Shown: positions 46,861 through 58,742 of the stretch, one piece after another
Layout of the letters: every line of letters starts with the position of its first letter
Position numbering within the stretch: the stretch's first letter is position 1
NCBI GenBank assembly: GCA_028023455.1
Contig: JAQFVV010000002.1
Span: 32,807,725-32,871,724, forward strand
DNA from: Epiperipatus broadwayi
Taxonomy: Eukaryota; Onychophora; Udeonychophora; Euonychophora; Peripatidae
Reading direction: 5' to 3'
Length of the DNA stretch: 64,000 nucleotides
Made by a program: the position numbers and the translations under genes
Notes under the pieces: generated by a model
Seen by the model: the letters and a program-made list of their open reading frames with translations, nothing else
Database searches by the model: none
Told to the model about the DNA's origin: nothing

Positions 46861-47091
46861 TTTTAATTTTAACATTAACATCAGTAACGTTAGTTTGAAT
46901 TCAGATTCATTTGCCCCACTTCCTCCCATTTTCTGCATACCTTTTGCCATACATATGTCTTACAGTCTTTGTTTTATTTTGGCATTTAAAGTTTTCAGTT
47001 CACAATCACATTCATATTTATATATTGTACAAAAAAGTTTTATTCTTGTTTTGTTAAATATTTAAATAAATGGACTACATAATTAGTTTTT

Positions 47092-47182
47092 TTTTCATGT
47101 GTTAAAGCGTCAGCCGGGAAGCGAACCCGGGACAACTGTTTGGAAGGCGGCTGTGCTAACAGCTAGGCCACCAACGCTTGAC
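47092..47182 (-). mobile_element. tRNA-Gly(UCC)-derived SINE family V
   Basis: The minus strand starts AGCGTTGGTGGCCTAGCTG, has TTAGCACAGCCG, an anticodon loop CTTCCAA (UCC, glycine), TTGTCCCGGGTTCGCTTC and CCGGCTGACGCT. This is very close to eukaryotic tRNA-Gly(UCC). The anticodon stem is mispaired and an A-rich tail (ACACATGAAAAAAAA) follows instead of a simple T-stretch terminator. A functional tRNA gene is thus unlikely; no clear TSD. Confidence 0.8.
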
Positions 47183-47613
47183 TCGGCTTTTTTTTTTTTT
47201 CCATTTCACTTTTAAATGAATGTACTAATTTTTATAATATGATTCATACATATATATCATACCTTTTAAATACTTACATGTATATATAGTTGTTTTTTTT
47301 TTTACTTAAATTGAAAATCAATATGCATTATATATTTACCTTTCATATTCATTTTTAAATTACTAGAGTCATGTAAATTTTAACTTTCTGACATTTGTAT
47401 AGGTGAATTGATCGATAGACATGTTTAGCACCAGTTTTTATTGTCTAGACAGGAAGTTTTTATTTAAATTCAGTCACATTGATTTTCACTTAATCCATTG
47501 TTTATAATTACTAATGTTTAACTTTTATGTTTAAATCCTTTCAATAATATTCAGTCAAATTAAGATGACGTAGTGTCAGCTACATTCGCGCTGATTTAAA
47601 TATAGTTGTTTAT

Positions 47614-47685
47614 TAAAACAGGCAAAACTCTCTATACGTATTGCCACTCAGTGCAAGCATAAGAAATGATGATCATGTGATGTTT
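47614..47685. mobile_element. Repeat X, minimal inverted copy
   Basis: Antisense AAAACAGGCAAAACTCTC ... ATTGCCACTCAG is joined directly to sense GTGCAAGCATAAGAAATGAT ... CATGTGATGTTTA. About 70 bp; both ends are the element's 3' side. Confidence 0.65.
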
Positions 47686-48159
47686 ACAGTTATTTATGTA
47701 AGTGGGGTTAAAAAGTTTGACAGTATTGAAAACTGCCCTCCTGTCTATCTGTGTTTTAATTCTTGTCTGGTAGCCTAGATATAGTTGCACTCATCTTCAC
47801 ATATTACCACATTCACTTAGTTTGATTTTTACATGTTAATGATACCTAAATAGAAATTAGTCAAAAGAAAGATAACAACTCATACTTTATGAATATATAG
47901 ATGGTATTTGCTCAAAGCTGGACTTGGGTTTATAAATACATGAAAACATCCCATGCCTGTTCAACACCAAGAATCTTCAACCTGCATTTAAAGCAGTTGA
48001 TTAATGATGAAAAGGTGGATATGGTCTAAACAGATTATATTATATAATGAGCATGTCAATAGTTCTTAACAAGCTTTTCAGAACATCATTATCCTCAGAC
48101 CAATTTAAATATTAGATAAAGTGCTGGGCTTGACCTGATATTTTAAATCCAATGCTTGA
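47686..48159. other. No gene recognised
   Basis: Mixed-composition DNA without a supported frame or shared repeat. Confidence 0.45.
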
Positions 48160-48330
48160 ATATCCTAGCACTTCACTTATGAAAGCCAGAGCTAGAAACC
48201 TGTCTGAGAATAGGGATATTCAGAAAAGCTTGTTAAGAGCTATTAGCATGCTCATTGTATAACATTTGTAATACAAGCTTATTAAATTAAGTCACGTGGT
48301 ATATAACTTGATTTTCTTAAAAAGATGATT
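48160..48330 (+). mobile_element. Repeat X2, second copy
   Basis: Reads CTTCA | CTTATGA | AAGC CAGA GCTA | GAAAC | CTGTC | TGAGAA, then AAAGCTTGTTAAGAGCTATT, AACATTTGTAATACAAGCTT and AACTTGATT. The ribozyme core has U in place of G5, but stem II (AGC/GCT) and the GAAAC box survive. Body as at 2180-2400. Confidence 0.55.
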
Positions 48331-48378
48331 GTATGGATTGATACTTGACTGAAACAGATTGAGAGTCTTAATTCATAA

Positions 48379-48628
48379 ATGTTTCAATCATCATCAACCA
48401 TTATCAATCCACTGCAGAATGGAGGTCTCTCCAAGTTCAATCCATCTTTTCCAATCTTTATCTTCTTTTCTCCACATCACCCCTGCACATTTTCTTATTT
48501 CATCCATCATTTTCTTATTTCATCCATCCATCTCACATGCGGTCTCTTTCTGGGTCTTTTACAATCTCTTGGAATCCAGTTTAAGATTTCAATTGTCCAT
48601 CTATTATCATCTCTTCTAGAAATATGTC
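48379..48628 (-). pseudogene. RTE-like LINE, 3' end fragment
   Basis: Left edge TTTCAATCATCATCAACC (tail), then the family C-terminus on the minus strand up to the TCTTCTAGAAATATGTCC region. It includes a local 20-bp duplication of ATTTTCTTATTTCATCCATC. Truncated upstream. Confidence 0.7.
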
Positions 48629-48639
48629 CAAATAAATAA

Positions 48640-49028
48640 ATATTTAAATAAACCCTATTAAATACACAAATAAAAAACTGCTTAATGGATTAAGTTTTAA
48701 TCTGTTTCAGTCAAGTATCAATCTTCCATGTCTATATAATCATATTAGACCTCAGAGAAAGATGGATATCCACCTTTTTATTATTAAATGGTAGCCTTGA
48801 CAGCAGATTGAATATTTTTGGTATTGAATAGGTGCGGTTTGCTTTCATGTGGTTTAATATAATATAGAGCCATCAGTTTTTCTGTATTAAATCTATGATG
48901 GAAAATATATAATATTGTAGATACTGAGACAATAGAGCCAATTACTTAAGGTTTTAACAGGTTTATAAATGTAAATGATAACCACCAATTCTTGAACTAT
49001 CAACAATCTCAACATGTAGTCAAAGCAA
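48640..49028. other. AT-rich stretch, nothing recognised
   Basis: No gene or shared repeat recognised. Confidence 0.4.
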
Positions 49029-49304
49029 CCTCCTTTAACAATGAAGATGGTACTACCTTTATCTATGATCTGATACATTTATATAGACACTAAAGATTGT
49101 AACTTGACTAAGGAATGAGATTCATAATGCAAAGAAGTTTAAACAAACCTCATTAATCTGGAGAATATAACCTGTTCAGAAAGCAGACTAATAAATAGTC
49201 AAATCACAACTTCTAGATTCTTTGGTTAATGTGCAATCTTTAGTGTCTATATAAACATATCACATCATAGATAAAGGTGGTACACCTTTATTGTTAAAGG
49301 ATAT
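49029..49304. repeat. Fold-back repeat, about 72-bp arms
   Basis: TCCTTTAACAATGAAGATGG ... TTTATATAGACACTAAAGAT (49029-49100) pairs with CAATCTTTAGTGTCTATATA ... TGTTAAAGGATA (49230-49304). MITE-like; no coding between. Confidence 0.75.
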
Positions 49305-49354
49305 TCATATTATTGATAGCTTAAGGGTTGATTGTTATCAATAATATTGTAGAT

Positions 49355-50879
49355 CAGCATTTCCCAACCTGTGGTATGCGTACCACTGGTGGTACGCGAG
49401 TTGCTGGTTGGTGGTACACGAAAAATAATCAATAATGGCGGACATAAAAAATAAAAAAAATTAAATCATAAAAATATCATAGAAACGTTTTTTCCTATAA
49501 TTCATAAAAATTATTTTAATGAATAATATTATACAGTAAAGTTGTTAATATGTACAGTCGATGATCGAAAATCCAGCAATTAATATCGGTTTTTTTTTTT
49601 TTTTTGGAGTGCACTTTTAAATTTAGCCGTTAGCCACCAGTAACTTGAGATATCGCCGCCACTGTTGTCATAGTGCTGCACTCTCATTCACTTCACCGCA
49701 TGGCTTACAAGTGACAGGTTATTGTTTGTGATTGTATTGTCTTTGTTTATTAAAATTCATTGATCCCTCTATAACCTGTTTATTCGAACTTAGACAAGAA
49801 GCACAGGTTTTTTTTAAGACAATCCTTTTGATCTCTCTTCGAAATTGTATGATTTTGATTGGCTTCAGCTGCTTGCATATTTATCTGATATTTTTTGCAA
49901 ATAAATGAACTTAAATTTGACACTTCAGAACAACTCAATAACGATCTTTAATGTTAATGATAAAATTGAAAGTATGATTAAGAAATTAGATTTTTGGAAA
50001 CAGTGTATTGAAAACAATCAACCGGAAAAATTCGAAACTCTACATATTTTTTTGTTTGAAAATAAGGTTAGTCTGTCTCAAGATATACAGAAAATATAAT
50101 AGCACATTTAACAGGATTAAAATTGTCTTTCATGGAATATTTTCCAAAACCCGAAAACACAAATGATAAGTGGATTTCAAACCCCTTCTATGAAGAAAAT
50201 TTAGAAAAAGCTACATCATTATCAATAAAAGAGAAAGAAAATTTAATAGAATTATCGACACAATCTAATTAATTTTGGTTAAACATTAAAGAATATGAAC
50301 AGTTTTCTGAGAAAGCTCTTAAATTATTATTACCATTTACTAGTATGGAATTAGTAGAAAGAGCTTTTTCTTCATATATTTTTTTTTTAAAAAAGTATTG
50401 AAACAGATTGAATGCAGCTGTAGACTTAAGGGTATATCTTGCATCTTCTGAACCAAATTTCAAAAAATTATGTTCTTCGAAACAAGCACAAGGATCTCAT
50501 TAAATTTATTTTATAAAAACATTTGATTATGATAAGAAAATATATTAATTGGGTTTTTATAATTTTGTGTTTTTATTAAAACCATTTATTAGTAAATGAA
50601 AAATGACAAAATAGTAGATAAATATGATACTTTGAACAAACACATACATATATGTTACAGTGAGTTTACAATCCAGCATGACGTTTAGGCATGTTACAAT
50701 GTAATTTGTCTCATTATGTGATGTGAATACATGGTCACCCTATAATATGTATAATGCAAATAAAATAACACACTCGCAATAACAAATTTTACAAAATACA
50801 ATCATTTTTACGAAGTGGTACAATTTAGCATGATATACTACCAAGTGGTACGTGAGCCAAAAAAGGTTGGGAAACGCTG
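49355..50879 (+). mobile_element. hAT transposon with TIRs, 8-bp TSD, dead transposase
   Basis: The ends are CAGCATTTCCCAACCT and the complement AGGTTGGGAAACGCTG, a 16-bp inverted repeat with one mismatch. They are bordered by TTGTAGAT at 49347-49354 and 50880-50887, the 8-bp duplication expected of hAT. Subterminal GTACCACTGGTGGTACGCG repeats follow. Inside (49905-50499) only the C-terminal part of a SCAND3/FAM200-like transposase remains: NLTLQNNS, DKIESMIKKLDFWKQCIE, EYFPKPENTNDKWISNPF, LIELSTQSN, FWLNIKEYEQFSEKALKLLL, and the hAT dimerisation block SMELVERAFSSY ... RLNAAVDLRVYLAS. Stops inside the frame. At 1525 bp it is an internally deleted element. Confidence 0.9.
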
Positions 50880-50887
50880 TTGTAGAT

Positions 50888-53532
50888 AATACCTAGAGGA
50901 ATATTAAGTGATATGTCAATGAGGAATATTGGTGTCTAGAGAAATGGTGTTGTTAATTAAATAATGATTATTATAAAAACCATTCACATAGGGATCTGTA
51001 GTGTTTAAATAAATTGATTGGAAAAACCATCCATTCTTTAAGCTAATACTCGAGTAAACGATTTATATAGTAAGATGGCAGAATTGTTTCAAAGCTGTAT
51101 GCTTTTCCATAATGCATAGAATGATCAGATCAAATGTCTATCAGAATATGACTCCCAAATTATGGTGATATCACAAAGGTTCACAGTCTTGAAAAGTAAG
51201 GTAAGCATTACTTCTTATAAATGAGAAACTATATGTTTTGTTTTTTAATATTTTCATCTTTTTTAAATTTTAGATGGTCCCCCCCCCCCCGTAAAAAATG
51301 ACAAAATCGGGTCTTTATTTATTCTAACTGGTCCATTTAATAAAACATATTCATTTCTACCAGATGAATGTACTATAACATTTTCTGGTATTGATGAATC
51401 TTCTTTTCTGCCATATATATAAGAGCTAATGGAATCAATTTTTAAATTAATCCACACAGTTGTAAGAATTAATCATTCATTTGTGGGGGAAAGAAATTTG
51501 TAGTATTGTAGAATATAACTACATAGGTCTTCATAAGGTTAATATATTGATCTTTCATTGTATTTATATTTTGATCAAATTCATGTAATTTTTTTTCTAA
51601 ATAATTAATCTGTTTTCATTGTTAACATATATTATTATTAATGTATATTATATTATTAAATTTATTAATAATATTCATTTGTGCAGTTAAAAAAATACCA
51701 TTTTTTTTGTTATAAAGAGCATATTTTGATTAATTATAAAATATGTTATTGTTAGGATGATTAGACTGGTTTGATCAAAAATCAGGACGTAATGGCCAAT
51801 CATTTTTATGGCATTGCATCCTTTTTTATATATAAAACTCCATTCCTGTGTATATTCATTGTTGTAAGTACACTTCCTCTTGAGCATGTTGTCTCTTGTT
51901 TAGGGTTATTAATATTCCTATTAATTTTATCACAATAGAAAACTGATATCAACAAACTAGGAAAACTACATTGTCAATGAAAGCAGGTGTAAGCGCAGTT
52001 CAAATTTTAGCATACAAAAATCCAACTGCATATGCTCTGAGGTGAGGTTGGAAGCGAGAACATGTCTAGTTTGAGAACCCGGCCAGATAACAATAGAGAT
52101 CTTTGTTTTGATGTTGAAATTTGTCTGAAGTTTTTATAATATTACTGTAGAGATTGAAATGGGCAGAGAGGGCCAAGAAACTATCATTTTTGAAATGAAT
52201 TATTTATGTAAGACAAATAATAATTATGAGTAGTTGAAAATCACATACAACGGTCACGAAAAGTCATTTCGAGGACACTGAGACATCTAGTCAAAAATAG
52301 GGACAAATTCCAAAAAAAACGGATATCTGGTCTCACTAGTTATTGTGGTATAGTATAATACATATAATTGAACTATTATCTTCAAGAAAATTAGAGCAAA
52401 TATTAGAATGGACTGGATATCATCTCCAGCACTCTAATATTAAATTTAGTATTGTCAGCATGTGTTTTAATGAACTGAAATGTCAGATAAGTGAATATAG
52501 AATTTTAAGCTGAAGATATTATAGATATAAAATATATAATGATCACAGTAAAAAATAAATAAAACCACACTATCAAAAACCATAATGTAGCAAACATTAT
52601 TGGATTCAATGGACTATTTGCTGGCTACATTAGTAGATAATTCTAGTAAATCTTTGCCATAGTTTCCTTGATAGCAATGTAGGAAGTTTAAATTAATAGA
52701 ATTAATATCTTATTTGATGCTATTGATGTCTGAATTTTAATTTTTTATATGTTTGAAAGTATTATTATTATTCTGGTTGGGCTGCAAGCACTTGCTCTTC
52801 TAGCTAAGATAAGAGAAAAAAGTTGTAATGGATTTTTTCAAAGAAATGATAATGTTAACTTTCCGTGTAATGATTTTTTTTATAGTAGATACTCAAACCA
52901 TGAATTGAAAGAAGAGATAATGAGAAATTTTATGCAACTAAACAAGGAAGAAGGGAAGAGGTTAGTCAAATCATCACAAAGGTATTAGAAAAATTAGGTC
53001 GCTGATTGGAGCATGCAGAATCAGAGAGAGGATTACTATAAATTTGTTATTATTGAAAAGGTTGCAGTGGGGTTTCCAAAAAACTGTAAAAAAACTAGGT
53101 TCTAAATATATGAAATTAGAAATCTTTATAGAAATGCATACAAAGAATATGGGTTATTTTATTTATATAATTATGCATTGGTATTCTTTAATTTGACAAT
53201 AGATAGACTAAGGTTTTGAAATAAGATTATAACCAAGAAAAAGGATTGGATTTTGTATTATCCATATTTATCAAATTATTAGTAAATCTTCATTTGGAGA
53301 AAATTAAATTGTTGTAAAATATTTGCCTTACTATGTCTTTTTGGACTGAAATTCTGATTTATTGTTGTTCTATTTTTTATCTTGATCAAGTGATTGTAAT
53401 ATAACTTGTTATTAATTTTATGTTGACTTGTGTCTCGTGCACCAGTTAGGAAAAAATATAAAGATGTTTTGATTAATTACATTGTATATGGTACAGTTAT
53501 GTATAAATGATTATTTAAATGTATATTTAAGT
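50888..53532. other. No firm gene; possible hAT N-terminal remnant
   Basis: On the minus strand at 51687-51887 the frame starts KRKCTYNNEYTQEWSFIYKK, faintly like the N-terminus of ZBED-type hAT transposases. A second minus frame at 51263-51457 (NLKIDSISSYIYGRKEDSSI then PENVIVHSSGRNEYVLLNG) is not recognised and ends at a run of about 11 C near 51283. A plus frame at 52749-52988 has no domain. Confidence 0.3.
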
Positions 53533-53895
53533 ATTTGTAGACAATTTGATTTATAAAATAATATTACTATAGCAGTGGTACTTAAATTTATATCTCTGAG
53601 AAAGACTATTATCTGGTTGAAACTGATAGTTGGTTTGGAAAATTAAATTAAATATTATATTGGGTGTGTAAAGGAATTTTTAAGTATTACTTTCATGAAG
53701 TCTGTATATTAGAATTTGTAGTCAATTTGATTTATAAAATAATATTACTATAGCAGTGGTACTTAAATTTATATCTCTGAGGAAGACTATTATCTGGTTG
53801 AAACTGATAGTTGGTTTGGAAAATTAAATTAAATATTATATTGGGTGTGTAAAGGAATTTTTAAGTATTACTTTCATGAAGTCTGTATATTAGAA
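53533..53895 (+). repeat. Tandem duplication, 181-bp unit
   Basis: Two nearly identical units (53533-53713 and 53714-53895), each with ATTTGTAG(A/T)CAATTTGA ... AGCAGTGGTACTTAAA ... GGGTGTGTAAAGG ... CTTTCATGAAGTCTG. Each contains CTGAG(A/G)A | A | GACT ... GGTT | GAAAC, a hammerhead-like order, but stem I is not convincing. The second unit has the better core (CTGAGGA). Confidence 0.8.
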
Positions 53896-54795
53896 TATTC
53901 TCTGTAAGTTAAATCAGAATAAGGGTTTGATTTAATAAGAAATAACTTTACCAGGTAATCTTGTTGCATTGAAATTAATGTGTGAATTTGATTGGTTGAA
54001 AAGTTCGATTTAGAATTTGAACTGAAGATATTTTATAAATGAAACCAGAGTAAAAAGTAATATGCATAAGTAAATTAAAAGTATGTGCGTGCACACACAC
54101 ACAAAGCTTGTGTAATATATTATCTTCCAAAATAGGTCTAACATCTAAATATATTTTTGGGTGGTTGTCAGAAATATCTGTGGCCTCCATATCACTATTT
54201 CTTTATTATATTATTATTCTGAATTATTGACCATCAAATATATATAAGAATGATTGTTATTTTGTCAAAACATCAAGAATTCAAACAAAATGGTATATGA
54301 TTTAAAACAAAAAATACCTTAAGTACATCATATAATCATGAAAACATTAAATATAATACATATATATTGTAACTTATATGAGAAGATAGATATTGAGACT
54401 AACTAAATAGAGAAACTAAAAAAAAAATCCATAACACATAGTTATACATTGATGTACCAAATATGATGATGATACATAAGGAAGAAATAGATATTGTCTG
54501 TATGGATTTCTATCCTTTATTTATAATTTCCCATATTTGGCTTGCAAATATAGCAGAATCTGAAATAGATATGAAAGAGAAATAAATGAATAATTCTACT
54601 GTATTCAGAATATATCAGATCTAATCTGGGATTCATGTGATTGATTTTCCCCTGATAATTCAATACGTTACTATGATGAATCGGTTGAATGGTGTAGGTT
54701 GGATAAATGATGATGATCATGACACTTTCCAAGTGACCTTAACTATAGTTTCATATGCCTAAATTAAAAATACATCACTATAGTTGTACATCTTT
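53896..54795. other. AT-rich stretch, nothing recognised
   Basis: Contains a short CA run near 54090. Open frames at 53975-54190 and 54517-54732 (minus) have no recognisable domain. Confidence 0.45.
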
Positions 54796-55560
54796 CAATC
54801 AATCAATCAATAGTATTCTGTCCAATAGACAGGTCCAGAGAGAGAGAGTAGTCACAACATCAATTCTTCCATTCCATTCTCTTCCTTACTCATTTCTTCA
54901 ATTTCACATAAGTTTTCCCATCTCTTATATCATCCAATAATGTCAATATCTTCCGTTCTTTTTATTTCCAATCACCATTCTCTCCAAAACATCTTTCATT
55001 AAACTATAATTTCTTCTTAAGATATGTCCAATCCAGTTTCTCTTTCTCTCTCTGATAATCTCAATCAATCTTCTTTCCTCATTTACTCTTTTCAAAATTT
55101 CTTCACTTGTTATTTTACTCATTCAACTGATTTTTTCCATTCTTCTCCATGTCTCCATCTCAAAGGCTTCCAATTGGTTCTTAATTCTATCACTCAATGT
55201 CCATGTCTCACAACCATACATTAATACACTCCATACATAACATTTAATTAATCTCTTTCTTAATTCTCTCTCCAAAGGTCCACAAAATATCTTCTGTCTC
55301 TTCACAAATGTCTCTTTTGCCACTGCTATTCTTCTTTTAACTTCATCTTCGCTTTTTCCATCTTCACTCAACCAACTACCCAAATATCTAAATCCCTTCA
55401 CCTGATAAACCATGATGTTATCATGGTTTCCAATTTATAGCCTTTTTGCATCTCTCTCTATCCATAAACACTTAGTCTTTTCAATATTAATCTTCATTCC
55501 ATATGCTGTATATCCTTCCAACCCCTTTTCCTTCTAAATTATGTAAATATTTCTCTACTG
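54796..55560 (-). pseudogene. Non-LTR retrotransposon, RT C-terminal part
   Basis: The minus strand gives a KTKCLWI-like start, then VKGFRYLGSWLSEDGKSEDE, VKRRIAVAKETFVKRQKIF, LRKRLIKCYVWSVLMYGCET, WTLSDRIKNQLEAFEMETWRR. After a stop come the E.L.R and GHILR-like blocks. It is the thumb region of an endonuclease-reverse transcriptase ('FKYLGS', 'YG.ETW.L', 'LEAFE...RRM'), different from the RTE family above. The 3' end carries a (TTGA)n tail near 54796. Upstream palm motifs are not present. Confidence 0.75.
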
Positions 55561-55616
55561 GCCAATCTTAAATTAATGTGATGATGGTGGTTTGAATTTT
55601 CTATTAAATAAATAAA

Positions 55617-55690
55617 AGGTTTTATTATTTGGGAGTTCTTAAGAAGTTTGACTCCGGAAGGGCCAAAGTCTGACACTACTGCACCAAACC
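55617..55690 (-). mobile_element. Probable tRNA-like SINE, single copy
   Basis: The minus strand shows ATGGTTTGGTGCAGTAGTG, CTCCGGAGTC-like words and AACTTCTTAAGAACTCCCAA with ATAATAAAACC, matching the pair at 31500-31745. Tentative. Confidence 0.35.
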
Positions 55691-55809
55691 ATACAGATGG
55701 TACCATATGATTTTAGAACCATGATCAGCACTTAATTAATCGACCACAACTACATTCATGCCATCATATCCATAATGTCAGAATTATTAACTATGGTAAC
55801 TAATTGTTT

Positions 55810-55919
55810 TTTTTTTCATATGTCATAGCATCGACCAGGAGGCGAATCCACAACCGACTGAAACCAACTACTTGCTTGCAAGGTGACTGCACTGACCTCT
55901 CAGCTAACAACGCTTGACT
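55810..55919 (-). mobile_element. tRNA-derived SINE family V, 15-bp TSD
   Basis: The minus strand reads CAGTCAAGCGTTGTTAGC, TGAGAGGTCAGTGCAG, GTTGTGGATTCGCCTCC, TGGTCGATGCTATGACATAT and an A-run. Bordered by GGTAACTAATTGTTT at 55795-55809 and 55920-55934, an exact duplication. Closest to the copy at 12506-12611 (same longer variable region TTGCAAGCAAGTAGTTGG). Confidence 0.9.
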
Positions 55920-55934
55920 GGTAACTAATTGTTT

Positions 55935-56635
55935 GTATGCTAAGCTTAGAACACATTGAATAATACCATATACAATTGAAAATAAAGAAATGCACAAATT
56001 TTAAATTGAACAAACTTAATAAAAGGTTTGAACCCAATACAAAATGAGCATAAGCTAAATACTTAATAAGTCTGTTAGAAAAATATTCGTATTTAAATCA
56101 CTTATTTGGAAACTAAGATATTTCTAATTTAACAAGAGTCATGTCAAAAATATTTTTTTAAAAAATTCTTATACTCAGTCACGAGGACATTCTATACTAA
56201 TGTAACCATTTTACATATAGATAAAGATTTACATTTTTCAAATAAGTAATTATTATTAACTCTAGATATTGTTTTATATTCTATTACTATGTATTTCGTT
56301 TACAGCACATCATACAGATTAATAAAATACCCGAGTATTCAATCATTTTTCAATTTTTTCCCCCTAAGCAAACAAATTGCTTATTTTTAAGTAGTTCCTC
56401 TTTGGTATTTTGACATAACAAATTGTATAAATTATTATTTTGTTTTCTTAACTCTTACTTGTATTTCATTTAGTAATCCTTATTACGATTTTATACATTT
56501 TTTAAAATTCTCTAATTGCCTCTGCTCATATTTAGGTCATGTTTGTATCATCATAATATATATGTTATTTCCTGAACTAGATATAGTTTTTAGGATGATG
56601 CGCTCTTTAACCAAATGAATAATAAATGAGATCAT
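55935..56635. other. AT-rich stretch, nothing recognised
   Basis: No gene or shared repeat recognised. Confidence 0.5.
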
Positions 56636-56652
56636 TAAGTATATATGTTCTT

Positions 56653-56934
56653 ATTTTTCTTCTTTTACTTTATATATTCATATATATTTGCTTACAATAA
56701 CCCCTTCATGTACACTTTAATGCAAAAAACTTTTTTAATGATTTCTTTATTTTTCTGACAGTTTTGACTGTCCTGCAGTCTTCATCAGAGCGATCTTAAA
56801 TTCCTTTATCTTAATTTAAGATCGCTCTGATGAAGACTGCAGGATAGTTGAAACTATCATGAAAATAAATGAATTATTAAAAAAGTTTTTTGCATTAAAG
56901 TGTATATAAAGGGGTTATTGTAAGAAAATACATA
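56653..56934. mobile_element. Repeat Q head-to-head inverted dimer, 17-bp TSD
   Basis: Minus arm (CTTACAATAACCCCTTC ... CAGTTTTGACTGTCCTGCAG ... AGAGCGATCTTAA) and plus arm (TTAAGATCGCTCTGATGAAG ... AAACTATCATG ... TGCATTAAAGTGTATA ... GGGGTTATTGTAAG). Bordered by TAAGTATATATGTTCTT at 56636-56652 and 56935-56951, an exact 17-bp duplication around the entire dimer. The plus arm keeps CTGATGA | A | GACTG CAGGA TAGTT | GAAAC. Stem II has two G-U pairs and stem I is weak. Confidence 0.85.
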
Positions 56935-56951
56935 TAAGTATATATGTTCTT

Positions 56952-58742
56952 TGTCAGAGATAGATTCTATCAGTCAAAATGTAAGCTTCTATGACAAAAC
57001 TAATAATACACCCAATACTCCTTCTGTGTATGCTATCTTTCTGAAAATATTGCATTTTTGGGTTAGTCTATAGTACCAACAAAATTATATATTCATCCAT
57101 CTCTTGAGGCTTGCTATTCCTAGCTACAGTTTATTGAATACTTAAGTGAACAATAGGTGAATCTTTATTCATTCACTAATGACCATTTGTAAATGAGCAA
57201 GGCCATTCTAGCTTTAGAAAAAAAAAGATTGAAAGACCAAAAAAAAGAGGTTATGGTTAATTTTGTGATATCGATACAAATCAACCTGTAATATGTTCAT
57301 ATATATCACATGTTAACCCTAAAATCTGTTTACTTGATATCTTGTGATAATATCTTCTAACTTATTCTGTAGTTTCTGAAAAACTTCAACACCTTGCATA
57401 ATGTAGCTCTGCATTATAATCTTTCAATCATATCCACCGAAGGAAAGCCAAGAAAATTGAACCTTTTTAGAATGTTTTGAAGTAAACTTTTTTTCATGAA
57501 AATCATGCTAAGGTTTACCACAAAATACTTTTTTATGGAATCCTTTAATATTCACCCAATCTTGCAGGGCAAATTTCTGCTCCTAGGTGCATAATGAAAG
57601 TAAGCTGAAAGAAAATTTATTCCTGTGATTCTTATTTAGGGTAACATTCTTTAATAAAGTATTAAAGGTGTCTCATTACATAAAGAAGTCTTTTAAGGTG
57701 TTTAAATATCATAACAAGACCAATTGTTTTACTATGTCAAGCCTATATGCTTACTACATATGTTCAACTGTTGCAGCTTTGTTTCACATATGGAAGCCTA
57801 AATGTGCATATAATGCATATTGTAATATTAGATATGCATTCATAAATACAGAAGTTATATATAGTTTAATATATAATATGTGTCCCCCCCCCCCCAATGA
57901 CAATTAAGCCAATAAGATCCTTAATCCAATAATTTGATTTTTATTGGTTTCAATTTCCAAGATTGTGTATCCGATTAAAATAATTATCTTTGAATCTTAG
58001 TATTTAGGATTTCATCATATACTTTATTGTTTTGTATATAATCAATATGCATATTTCTTTAGTTCCATATGTGTGGGTCTGCGTTGGAGGTATGCTATGT
58101 GTTTCTGAGCCATTTATTAGTTGATTCCTTAGAAAGGATTTAGAGAAAGCATTTTATACAATGGTTGATGCATATATTTGCAATGTAATCAAGAGTTAAA
58201 TCAACCATTAGAAATCTACATATTCATGGGGGTTGGCTTGCTATGACTTTTATGATTAAAAGCCTGCTTTTATATACAAAAATGTTATAAAAATACACAT
58301 GTGTTTAATATTTAACAATTTTTAGTAGAATATCAAACTTGCCTTTGAGCAGATTTGTTTTAAATTAAGATTTAAATAAATGTTCTTGTAATCTTTTTCT
58401 TTTAATATTTTTATTGCAACATAGAATCGTTTTTTTATATAGTTGAGTACAGAACTTATTCTGTATAAGATGTGATATGTGTGCACTTCTTACGAACATG
58501 ACCTTTCATGGGTGCCAACAGTGAACCAGAAGTTTTTTTTATACTTAATTTTTTTTTTATTTCAATGTAAATATATATATTAGTAGGAATGAAACTATCC
58601 AGAAGATGAATCTTTTATAATTTGATTCGAAATCAAGGAAAACTACTTGAGTCACCTGGATCATCTTTTTATATAAAATATTAATTTAGTTTTAGATAAA
58701 CAGTTTTCAGTAGATATTAAGCCTCAGATATATAAAGAATGC
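56952..58742. other. AT-rich stretch, nothing recognised
   Basis: Includes a run of about 12-13 C near 57885. An open frame at 57668-57907 (plus) ends in that run and has no recognisable domain. Confidence 0.45.

Noticed and set aside
47092-47182. A functional tRNA-Gly(UCC) gene
   Set aside because: The anticodon stem is mispaired, an A-rich SINE tail follows, and sister copies with TSDs show it belongs to a dispersed family.
52749-52988. 79-codon plus-strand frame as a gene
   Set aside because: No domain, no splice signals and low-complexity start; likely chance.
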